A stretch of DNA of 64,000 nt from Micromonospora okii. GTDB taxonomy: Bacteria; Actinomycetota; Actinomycetes; Mycobacteriales; Micromonosporaceae. The stretch is taken from positions 63,160 to 127,159 of the forward strand of contig NZ_BBZF01000024.1 in assembly GCF_020884795.1 (NCBI RefSeq), given 5' to 3'. Shown here one piece after another: positions 1 to 8,834 of the stretch. Position 1 is the first letter of the stretch. Every line of letters starts with the position of its first letter. A program made the position numbers and the translations under genes. A model generated the notes under the pieces. It was not told where the DNA came from. It made no database searches and saw nothing but the letters and a program-made list of their open reading frames with translations.

Positions 1-3000
1 AGCTACCAGCTCCTTACCGTCGGCGGCAAGCCCACCCTGCGGCTCTCCGTCGACGACGGCTGGCTGCGCGACCCGGCCCGGGTCTACCCGGTGCGGGTGG
101 ACCCGACCATCGAGTTGCCGGTCGCGGAGGGCGCCGCCGACTCGGCCATGTACGTGCACGGGTCCCGCTCCGCCTCGGGCAGCAGCGAACTGCGGGTCGG
201 CACGGTGGACGGCGTCAACGCCGCCTCGTACGTCAGGTTCGGCGGCCTGGTGGACCGGCTGCGTTACCACACCATCTACGGCGCGCAGCTCCAGGTCGTC
301 AACTACGACTCCGACTCCTGCCGGCCGCGGGAGGTCACGGTGCACCCGGTGACTGCCGGGTGGTCGGCCGGCGCCGGCTACTCCTTCCCCGGTCCGGCCG
401 TCGGCGCGGCGCTGGCCAGCAGCTCGTTCGCGTACGGCTACGTCGCGTTCGGCGAGAGCGAGTCGGACTGCCCGATCGAGGCCGAGGCGTTCAACCTGGG
501 CGGCGCCGGCGCCGAGCTGGTGCAGCGGTGGGTCAACGGGGAGCAGCCGAACCACGGCCTGTCGCTGCGGGCCTCCTCCGACCCGCTCAGCGGCAAGCTG
601 TTCACCGGCCCGGCGACGGCCAACCCGCCGAAGCTGTACGTGACGCACAGCCCGTACAACGCCTCGTACTCGATCCCGAAGCCGGTGCCGAACCCGCCGG
701 TGCTGCAGAACCAGGACGGCCGGGTCGCCGTCACCGTCACCAACCGCAGCGCCGAGGCGTGGGGGGTGGGGGACTACTACCTGGCCTACCGGGCGTACAA
801 CGCGGAGACCGGCGCGGCGGTCGGGCAGCAGCGCTCGGCCAACCTGACCGCCCCGGTGGCCCGTGGCGCCACCGTGACCCTCGACGCCACCATCAAGGCC
901 ATGCCCCCGGGGCGGTACCTCCTCGACTTCACGATGGTGCGTACCGGCGGCGCGGTCTTCACCGACCACCAGGTGCCACCCGCCCGGATGGTGCTCGAGG
1001 TCACCGACATCCCGCCGGTCGTGCAGGAGCTGTACCCGCCGAACGGCTACTCCGCGCAGACCCTGGCCCCGCAGCTGTGGGCCCGCGCGGTGGACATCGA
1101 CGCGCCCCCGGGGCTGACGCTGTCCTACAAGTTCGAGGTGTGCGAGCGGACCGCGTCCGGCGGCACCACCGGGTGCTTCGACTCCGGCTTCCAGCCCAGT
1201 ACCGCCTGGGCGGTGCCGGCCGGCCGGCTGTTCTGGAGCAAGACCTACCAGTGGCGGGTGATCGTCAAGGACGCCGGCAACGAGGTCTCGTCGCCGACCT
1301 CGACGTTGCTCACCGCCGTGCCCCAGCCGGAGATCACCTCGCGCATCGCGGGCGCCAAGACGGCGGCGGGCGACCGTGAGTTCGACGCCCAGACGGGCAA
1401 CGTCTCCACCACCGCGCTGGACGCCACGGTCACCACCGTCGGCCCGGAGCTGAACCTGCTGCGCACCTACAACAGCCTCGACCCGCGAGCGGACGGCGCG
1501 TTCGGCGCCGGCTGGACGACCCGCTACGACATGCGCGTCGTCGCCGACTCGGACGGCTCCGGCAACGTGCTCGTCACCTACCCCGACGGGCAGCAGGTGC
1601 GCTTCGGCCGCAACCCCGACGGCACCTTCGCCGCCCCGGCCGGCCGCACCGCGTCGCTGACCTCGAACAGCACCGGATGGACGCTGGTCGACAAGTCGCG
1701 GGTGACCTACCAGTTCTCCGCCGCCGGCCGGCTCAACAAGATCACCGATGCGGCCCTGCGGTCGATCGTGCTCACCTACAACACCACCGACGGCAAGCTG
1801 GCCCGCGTGCGGGTCGCCAACAGCCAGACCAACACGGCCGGCCGCTCGCTCACCTTCACCTGGACCGGCGCGCACGTGACCAGCGTCGCCGCGGACGCCG
1901 TCAACGGCGCGGCGCCCACGTGGACCTACACCTACAGCGGCGACCAGCTCGTCTCGGCCTGCGCCCCCGGCAACGCCTGCACCCGGTACGGCTACGCGGC
2001 CGGCTCGCACTACCGCACGGCGGTGCTCGACTCGAAGCCGGAGTCCTACTGGCGTCTCGGCGAGGCGCAGGGCACCGCCGCCGGCAGCGAGGTGGCCGTC
2101 AACGTGGGCAAGGACGCCGCCGTCCACAAGGGCGTCACGCTCGGCACGGCGGGCGCGTTGGCCGGCACCGGCAACACCGCGGCGACCTTCAACGGCACCT
2201 CCTCCTACGTCGACCTGCCCAAGGGCGCGGTGAAGAAGGCCCGCGACACCGCCGTCGAGCTGTGGTTCAAGGGCAGCACCACCGGTGGCGGCGGCCCGCT
2301 GCTGGGCTACCAGGACAAGGAACTCGCCGCCACCTCCACCACCGGCGTGCCGGTGCTCTACGTGGGCACCGACGGCAAGCTGCGCGGCCAGTTCGGTGGC
2401 CCCTCGATCGCGCCGCTGACCTCGACGGGCGTCGTCAACGACGGGCGCTGGCACCACGCGGTGCTCTCGGCGATGGGCGCGGTGCAGACGCTCTACGTGG
2501 ACGGCGTCAAGGTCGCCGAGCGTACCGGCGCGACGGCCGAGCACTCGCTGCTCACCTTCAACCAGGTCGGCGCCGCGTACGCGAGCACCCCGGCGTCCTG
2601 GCCGGCGTGGGGCAGCACGTCCCGCCGGTACTTCGCCGGCGTCATCGACGAGGTGGCCGTCTACTCCCACCCGCTGGGCCAGGCGGCGGTCACCGCGCAC
2701 TACCGGTACGCCACCGCCGCCCAGCAGTTGACCTCGGTGACGCTGCCGAGCGGCAAGGTCGCGGCGCAGTTCGGCTACGACACGGCGCTCGACCGGGTCA
2801 CGAAGCACACCGACCGCAACGGCGGCCAGTGGACCATCGGGGCGCCGCTGGTCTACGGCGGCGACACCGACCTGCGCCGCAGCGTGCAGGTGCTCGACCC
2901 GGCCAACCGCCCGCACCTGTACGAGTACGACGCGCTCACCGCGCGGTTGCTGCGTTCGGGCACGCCCCTGGGCCTGGAGACCCGCGAGGAGGACCGCCCC

Positions 3001-6000
3001 GCCTCGCCCACGCCACCACCGCCACCGCCGCCGACCCAGGTGTGCTCGAAGCCCGATCCGGGTGACCCGTCGTTCTGCACCATCATCCCGGGCGACGCGG
3101 GCGGGCCGGTGTTCGTGCGGCACCCGCTGGACGGCATGGCGATCCGCACGTTCGAGTACGACGAGCGCGGCAACCAGACCGTGGTCACGAACGAGAACGG
3201 CGACGCCGTGCGGATGACGCACGACGAGCGCGGCAACGTCACCTCCAAGCAGACCTGCCGCACCTCCGGCGTCTGCCACACCGCCTACACGACCTATCCG
3301 GCGACGGTGACCGACCCGTTCGACCCGCGCAACGACCTGCCGACCGAGTCCCGGGACGGACGCTCGGCCAGCGCCACCGACAACACCTACCGGACCAGCT
3401 ACACCTACACCCCGTTCGGTGAGCTGGCGACGCAGGTGAACCCGGGCGGCGGCACCGTGCGGCACACCTACACCACCGGCGGTGAGGCCGCGTACGGCGG
3501 CGGCACCGTGCCGGCCGGCCTGCTGCTGACGACGACCGACGCGCTCGGCAAGGTCACCCGCTACGCGTACTACCAGAACGGCGACCTCTACCGGGTCACC
3601 GAGCCGTCCGGGCTGGCCACGACCCACACCTACGACGCGCTGGGCCGGAAGCTGACCGCCACGGCGGTCTCCGACACCTACCCGGCCGGCGTGGTCACCA
3701 GCTACACCTACGACGCGTCGTCGCGGCTGGTCGGCACCATCGAGCCGGCCACCACCGACGCGGTGACCGGCCAGGCGCACCAGAAGCGCTCGACGACCAG
3801 CTACGACGTGGACGGCAACGTCGTCCGGGTCGAGGTCGACGACGTGCGCGGCGACGACGAGACCCGGGTCAGCACGTGGGAGTACGACCAGGCCAACCGG
3901 CCGGTCAAGACCACGGACGCGGAGGGCAACGAGGCGGTCAAGAACTACGACCGGTTCGGCAACGAGACCATGATCGTGGACGCGAACGGCAACCGGTACG
4001 ACTACGCCTACACGGCGCGCAACGAGCTGGCCGAGGTCCGGCTGCGCGCGTACGCGGGCGACGAGGGCCCGAGCACCGGCGACTACCTGGTGCTGCACAC
4101 CTACACGTACGACCACGCCGGCCGGCTGGCCAGTGACACCGACGCGATGGGGCGGCGGCTGGAGTACCAGTACTACGCCGACGACCAGTTGCACCGGCTC
4201 GTGCTGAAGAACTTCCGCAACCCGGACGGCAGCAAGCGCGACTACGTGGTGGAGGAGAACACGTACGACGGCGCGGGCAACCGCACCCGGCAGACCGCCG
4301 GCAACGGCACCTCCGTCACCCAGCAGACGTACAACCCGGCCGGCAACGTGGCCACCATCGTGGTCAACCCCGGCGCCTCAGCCCTGACCACCTCCTACAC
4401 CTACGACGCGATGGGCAACGTCACCCGGACGACCCGCACCGGCCGCCCCTCCAACGTGCCGTGGACCCTCTCCGCCACGCCGGAGCAGGTCGACTACGCC
4501 TACGACGTTAGCGGCAACGTGATCCGCCAGACGGTCGTCGCGGGCACGGTCACCCGGGTCACCACCAGCACCTACGACCAGCGCGGGCTGCTCACCGCCG
4601 CCACCGACCCGCTCGGCCGGACGATCCGCTACCAGAACGACGAGCTGGGCCGCCAGACCAGGGTCGTCGCGCCGGCGGTCGCCGCCGAGGAGAACGGCGG
4701 CACGCCGAGCACGGTCACCCCGACCACCGTCACCGGCTACAACACCTTCGACGAGACGGTGCACACGACCGACGCCCGGGGCAACGTCACCAGCCACACC
4801 TACAACCGGTTGGGCCGCCAGGTCGGCAGCACCGCGCCGACGTACGCGCCGCCCGCCGGGGTGAGCACGCTGAGCCCCACCACGACGACCCGCTACGACC
4901 CGGGGGGCAACGTCGTCGAGACCGTCGACGCCCGGGGCAACGCCACCCGCTACCAGTACGACCAGTTGGGTCGGCTGGTCAGCCGGGACGAACCGACCGG
5001 CAACACGGACCGGGCGGTGACCCGCTACACCTACACCCGCACCGGTGAGCTGCTCTCCGCCACCGGCCCCACCGGCAACCGGAAGGAGGCGACCTACGAC
5101 GACCTCGACCGGCAGGTGACCGCGACGACGCTGGAGCGGTACCCGACCGCCCGCACGCTGACCACGCGGTACCGCTACGACGACGCCGGCAACGTCACGT
5201 CGGTCGTGTCGCCCGGCGGTGGCACGACCACCAACACCTTCGACGGGCGCGGTCAGCTCACCCGGGTGGTCGACCCCGCCGGGGTGGCCACGCACTACGG
5301 CTACGACTACGCCGGCCGGCAGGTGCGCGTCAGCGACGCGCTGGGCCGCACCGAGCGGGTCGACTACGACCTGCTCGGGCTGATCACCGCCGAGTCGGAC
5401 GTGGCGCCGGACGGCACGATCCTGCGCACGCAGACCTACGACTACGACGCCGCCGGCAACCTCACCTCGTCGGTCAAGCCGAGCGGGGTGGCCACCACCT
5501 ACGAGTACGACCCGCTCGGCCGTCTGTCGCGGCAGGTGGAACCGGTCACGGCGACTTCCTCGATCACCACCAGCTTCGGCTACGACGCCGCCGGCAACCC
5601 CACCCGCTACACCGACGGTCGGGGCAACCGCACCATCTCCACGTACAACACGTGGGGCCTGCTGGAGTCGCAGATCGAGCCGGCCACCGCCGCCCACCCC
5701 AACGCGGCCGACCGCACCTGGACGCTGGCGTACAACATCGCCGGGCAGCCGACCCGGCTCACCGCACCCGGTGGGGTGGGCCGGCTCCGCAGCTACGACG
5801 CGGCGGGCCGGCTGACCGGCGAGACCGGAAGCGGTGCCGGCAGCCCGGAGCGGACCCTCGGCTACGACCTGGCCGGCCGGCTGGTGCGGGCCGCCGCGCC
5901 GGTGGGCGCCGACACGTACAGCTACGACGACCGGGGCAACATGCTCGGCGCGTCCGGCCGGGCGGGCACCGCCAGCTTCCAGTACGACGCCGACAGCCTG

Positions 6001-8781
6001 CTGACCAGCCAGACCGACGAGTCCGGGACCGCCACCTACACCTACACCGGGCAGCGGCTGGCCTCCGCCCGCGACGGCGTCACCGGCGTCACCCAGAGCT
6101 ACGCGTACGACGCCTCCGGGCAGCCGACGCGCATCGACTACGGCGCCGGCCGGGTCCGCACCTTCGGCTACGACGACCTGGCCCGGGTGACCAGCGACGT
6201 GACCCGCAACGCGGCGGGGCAGTCGGTCAGCTCGGTCAGCTACACCTACAACCTCGACGACAAGCTCACCGGCAAGACGACGGCCGGAACGGCCGGGGCG
6301 GGCAAGCACACGTACGCGTACGACCTGGCCGGGCGCCTGACCTCGTGGACCGGGCCGAAGGGCACGGTCGCGTACGCCTGGGACGCCTCGGGCAACCGGA
6401 TCCGGGCCGGCGCGAAGACGGCCAGCTACGACGAGCGCAATCGGCTGCTCTCCGACTCGGACTACACCTACACCTACAGCGCCCGGGGCACGCTCGCCTC
6501 GCGGACCAGCTCCGGGCTGACCGAGCGGTACTCCTTCGACGCGTTCGACCGGCTCACCACGGCCGGCAGCGTGGCCTACGCCTACGACGCGCTGGACCGG
6601 GTCGCGACCCGGAGCGGCACCTCGTTCGGCTACGCGGGCCGGGCCGACAACGTGGTCAGCGACGGCACGGGCCGCTACTCCCGGGGGCCGGACGGTGAGG
6701 TGCTCGCCGTCGGCGCCGGCAACGAGAAGCTGCTGGCCCTCACCGACGGGCACGGCGACGTGGTGGGCGGCATCGACCCCACCGACACCGCCATGACCGA
6801 TCTCGCCGCCTCGAAGGCGTACGACCCGTTCGGCCAGGTGGTCGCCGCCGAGGGTGACACCGGTGACCTGGGCTTCCAGGGCGACTGGACCGATCCGACC
6901 ACCGGCCAGGTGGACATGGGCGCCCGCTGGTACGAGCCCGGCACCGGCGGGTTCATCTCCCGCGACAGCGTCAACTACAGCTCCGGCGACGCGATCCTGG
7001 CCAACCGGTACACCTACGCGGCGGGCGACCCGCTGGCGCACATCGACCCGGACGGGTACTGGCCCTCCTGCGGCTGGTGCAAGGCGGTGGCCAACAAGGT
7101 CAAGCGGACGGCCTCCAATGCCTGGAACGGGGTGAAGCGGACGGCCTCCGCCACCTGGTCCGGGGTGAAGCGGGTGGCCAGTGCCGCCTGGTCCGGGGTG
7201 AAGCGGGTCGCCAGTGCCGCCTGGGCCGGGGTCAAGGCGGCGGCGAGCTGGGTCGGATCGGCGGTCAGAAGAGTGGCCAGCGCGATATCCAGCGGCGCCA
7301 GATGGCTCTACAACAAGGCCCGCGCCGCGGTGAGTTGGGTCGGCCAAAAGATCAAATCGGCTGCGGCCTGGGTCGGCAACAAGATGTCCCGCGCCTACCG
7401 GGCGGTGAAGGGCGCCGTCTCCGCCGGGGTCGCCTGGGCGAAGCAGAAGGCCGAGCAGGTCCGTCGGGTGATCCACGAGGCGAAGCGGCAGGTCACCGCA
7501 GCCGCCCGCCGGGCCATCGAGTACGTCGCCAAGCACAACCCGATCAAGGCCGTGGCCGCCGCGCTCAAGCCGGTCGTGTCGGCCATCAAGACGGTGGTGT
7601 CGGCGGCGGCGCACATCCCGGCCGCGGTGGTCGCCACCGTCCGGGACGTGGTCAACGACACCGTCCAGGCGACCAAGGTCCTCTACCAGGCGGCGGTCCA
7701 GGCGGCCGGCGCGGTCGTCGAGGAGGTCTCCAAGGCGACCGATGCGGTGGCGGACTTCGCCCAGTCGGCGATGCCCTACGTGAAGGACGCGCTGAGCTTC
7801 GCCGCCGAGGCCGTCGGCGTCACCGACCTGGTCAACTGCGTCTCCAAGGGCGACCTCGAGGCGTGCGCGTGGACGGCGGCGACCGTCGCCGGTCTCGCCC
7901 TCGGTGGTGCCGGCGCCGGCGCGGTGCGGGCGGCGCGCGGGGCGCGGCTGGCCGCCCGGTACGGCGACGACGTCGCCGACGCCGTGCGCGGCGGCTCCCG
8001 ACTGCCGACCGCCAGGCGGGCGGACGACGCCGCCGACGTCGCCTCCTGCGCCACGAGCAACAGCTTCACCGGCGACACGCTGGTCCGGATGGGCGACGGC
8101 ACGACCAAGCCGATCAGCAAGGTCAGGGTGGGGGAGAAGGTGTTCTCCACCGACCCCGCCACCGGCCGCGCCGGCGCCTTCGCGGTCACCGCCGTCATCG
8201 TCGGTGAGGGTCGTAAGGAACTGGTCGACATCGAGGTGGACGTCGACGGCGCGAGCGGCACCGCGACCGCCACGGTCACCGCCACCGAGGGCCACCCGTT
8301 CTGGTCGGCCGAGCGGAACACCTGGGTCGAAGCCGGCGACCTGGCCGGCGGCGAGCGGCTGCGCACCTCCACCGGGGGCACCGGGACCGTGCTGGCCACC
8401 CGGGAACGGACCGAGCGGGAGCGGGTCTACAACCTCACCGTCGACACGACGCACACGTTCTACGTGCTCGCCGGGACGCTGGACCTGCTGGTGCACAACA
8501 CCGACGCCGGATGCCCGGTCCACGGCCCGTCCGCCCTGCCCGAGTCGACGACCGGCACCAGGCCCCCGGGCAGGTGCGACTGCGGCAGCTCCAAGCTGGA
8601 CGACAGCTTCTCCGAGCTGCGCAGGGGAACCCAGCAGCGGCAGAACGACGACCGCATGGAGGAACTGAAGCGGGTGCTGGAGGAGCGCAGCGGACGCGCG
8701 TCGCTACCCGAAGGTGTCGTCGGACAGGCCAAGGACCTCCTCGAGACCGCGACCGATCTCTGGGTGCCGCCCGGTTTCTGA
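1..8781 (+). CDS. RHS/YD-repeat polymorphic-toxin protein with Hint domain (5' truncated by window)
   Basis: Very large secreted or surface protein of the RHS polymorphic-toxin class. The frame is open from base 1, so the N-terminus lies outside the window; at least 2,926 residues are visible. Order by base position: DNRLRE-like module (about 90-650), Ig-like segments (660-1330), RHS shell start (about 1380), LamG-like insertion (2010-2710), long YD-repeat array to about 6800, RHS-associated core ending DPDGYW (near 7063), Ala/Lys-rich helical stretch, Hint domain (8041-8499; TEGHPFW motif, terminal VHN) and a 93-residue tip (8500-8778). In this class the Hint domain is thought to release the C-terminal effector. 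The tip carries CPVHG and CDCGSS cysteine motifs plus a charged helix, and I do not recognise its activity. The Hint nucleophile position appears to be Ser, not Cys. No obvious immunity gene follows; the next gene, 53 bp on, encodes a secreted lectin-like protein. Confidence 0.93.
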   Translation, partial: SYQLLTVGGKPTLRLSVDDGWLRDPARVYPVRVDPTIELPVAEGAADSAMYVHGSRSASGSSELRVGTVDGVNAASYVRFGGLVDRLRYHTIYGAQLQVVNYDSDSCRPREVTVHPVTAGWSAGAGYSFPGPAVGAALASSSFAYGYVAFGESESDCPIEAEAFNLGGAGAELVQRWVNGEQPNHGLSLRASSDPLSGKLFTGPATANPPKLYVTHSPYNASYSIPKPVPNPPVLQNQDGRVAVTVTNRSAEAWGVGDYYLAYRAYNAETGAAVGQQRSANLTAPVARGATVTLDATIKAMPPGRYLLDFTMVRTGGAVFTDHQVPPARMVLEVTDIPPVVQELYPPNGYSAQTLAPQLWARAVDIDAPPGLTLSYKFEVCERTASGGTTGCFDSGFQPSTAWAVPAGRLFWSKTYQWRVIVKDAGNEVSSPTSTLLTAVPQPEITSRIAGAKTAAGDREFDAQTGNVSTTALDATVTTVGPELNLLRTYNSLDPRADGAFGAGWTTRYDMRVVADSDGSGNVLVTYPDGQQVRFGRNPDGTFAAPAGRTASLTSNSTGWTLVDKSRVTYQFSAAGRLNKITDAALRSIVLTYNTTDGKLARVRVANSQTNTAGRSLTFTWTGAHVTSVAADAVNGAAPTWTYTYSGDQLVSACAPGNACTRYGYAAGSHYRTAVLDSKPESYWRLGEAQGTAAGSEVAVNVGKDAAVHKGVTLGTAGALAGTGNTAATFNGTSSYVDLPKGAVKKARDTAVELWFKGSTTGGGGPLLGYQDKELAATSTTGVPVLYVGTDGKLRGQFGGPSIAPLTSTGVVNDGRWHHAVLSAMGAVQTLYVDGVKVAERTGATAEHSLLTFNQVGAAYASTPASWPAWGSTSRRYFAGVIDEVAVYSHPLGQAAVTAHYRYATAAQQLTSVTLPSGKVAAQFGYDTALDRVTKHTDRNGGQWTIGAPLVYGGDTDLRRSVQVLDPANRPHLYEYDALTARLLRSGTPLGLETREEDRPASPTPPPPPPPTQVCSKPDPGDPSFCTIIPGDAGGPVFVRHPLDGMAIRTFEYDERGNQTVVTNENGDAVRMTHDERGNVTSKQTCRTSGVCHTAYTTYPATVTDPFDPRNDLPTESRDGRSASATDNTYRTSYTYTPFGELATQVNPGGGTVRHTYTTGGEAAYGGGTVPAGLLLTTTDALGKVTRYAYYQNGDLYRVTEPSGLATTHTYDALGRKLTATAVSDTYPAGVVTSYTYDASSRLVGTIEPATTDAVTGQAHQKRSTTSYDVDGNVVRVEVDDVRGDDETRVSTWEYDQANRPVKTTDAEGNEAVKNYDRFGNETMIVDANGNRYDYAYTARNELAEVRLRAYAGDEGPSTGDYLVLHTYTYDHAGRLASDTDAMGRRLEYQYYADDQLHRLVLKNFRNPDGSKRDYVVEENTYDGAGNRTRQTAGNGTSVTQQTYNPAGNVATIVVNPGASALTTSYTYDAMGNVTRTTRTGRPSNVPWTLSATPEQVDYAYDVSGNVIRQTVVAGTVTRVTTSTYDQRGLLTAATDPLGRTIRYQNDELGRQTRVVAPAVAAEENGGTPSTVTPTTVTGYNTFDETVHTTDARGNVTSHTYNRLGRQVGSTAPTYAPPAGVSTLSPTTTTRYDPGGNVVETVDARGNATRYQYDQLGRLVSRDEPTGNTDRAVTRYTYTRTGELLSATGPTGNRKEATYDDLDRQVTATTLERYPTARTLTTRYRYDDAGNVTSVVSPGGGTTTNTFDGRGQLTRVVDPAGVATHYGYDYAGRQVRVSDALGRTERVDYDLLGLITAESDVAPDGTILRTQTYDYDAAGNLTSSVKPSGVATTYEYDPLGRLSRQVEPVTATSSITTSFGYDAAGNPTRYTDGRGNRTISTYNTWGLLESQIEPATAAHPNAADRTWTLAYNIAGQPTRLTAPGGVGRLRSYDAAGRLTGETGSGAGSPERTLGYDLAGRLVRAAAPVGADTYSYDDRGNMLGASGRAGTASFQYDADSLLTSQTDESGTATYTYTGQRLASARDGVTGVTQSYAYDASGQPTRIDYGAGRVRTFGYDDLARVTSDVTRNAAGQSVSSVSYTYNLDDKLTGKTTAGTAGAGKHTYAYDLAGRLTSWTGPKGTVAYAWDASGNRIRAGAKTASYDERNRLLSDSDYTYTYSARGTLASRTSSGLTERYSFDAFDRLTTAGSVAYAYDALDRVATRSGTSFGYAGRADNVVSDGTGRYSRGPDGEVLAVGAGNEKLLALTDGHGDVVGGIDPTDTAMTDLAASKAYDPFGQVVAAEGDTGDLGFQGDWTDPTTGQVDMGARWYEPGTGGFISRDSVNYSSGDAILANRYTYAAGDPLAHIDPDGYWPSCGWCKAVANKVKRTASNAWNGVKRTASATWSGVKRVASAAWSGVKRVASAAWAGVKAAASWVGSAVRRVASAISSGARWLYNKARAAVSWVGQKIKSAAAWVGNKMSRAYRAVKGAVSAGVAWAKQKAEQVRRVIHEAKRQVTAAARRAIEYVAKHNPIKAVAAALKPVVSAIKTVVSAAAHIPAAVVATVRDVVNDTVQATKVLYQAAVQAAGAVVEEVSKATDAVADFAQSAMPYVKDALSFAAEAVGVTDLVNCVSKGDLEACAWTAATVAGLALGGAGAGAVRAARGARLAARYGDDVADAVRGGSRLPTARRADDAADVASCATSNSFTGDTLVRMGDGTTKPISKVRVGEKVFSTDPATGRAGAFAVTAVIVGEGRKELVDIEVDVDGASGTATATVTATEGHPFWSAERNTWVEAGDLAGGERLRTSTGGTGTVLATRERTERERVYNLTVDTTHTFYVLAGTLDLLVHNTDAGCPVHGPSALPESTTGTRPPGRCDCGSSKLDDSFSELRRGTQQRQNDDRMEELKRVLEERSGRASLPEGVVGQAKDLLETATDLWVPPGF
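7093..7257 (+). repeat. 33-bp tandem repeat inside the RHS gene (five 11-residue units)
   Basis: Five consecutive 33-bp units encode NKVKRTASNAW, NGVKRTASATW, SGVKRVASAAW (twice) and AGVKAAASWVG. The Lys/Arg, Ala and Trp spacing suggests an amphipathic helical solenoid. It sits between the RHS core (shell closure) and the Hint domain, where many RHS proteins carry pre-toxin linkers or translocation segments. Further degenerate units continue to about 7480. Confidence 0.85.
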
Positions 8782-8834
8782 CGCCTCCGTCTCGACGCCA
8801 CCCGTACGACAACGACAAGACATAGGGAAGTGAA

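Noticed and set aside
4378..8523. Long minus-strand open frame antisense to the RHS gene
   Set aside because: A high-GC shadow of the plus-strand gene with Gly/Arg/Val-rich, low-complexity composition and no domain; the plus strand has clear RHS, Hint and repeat motifs.
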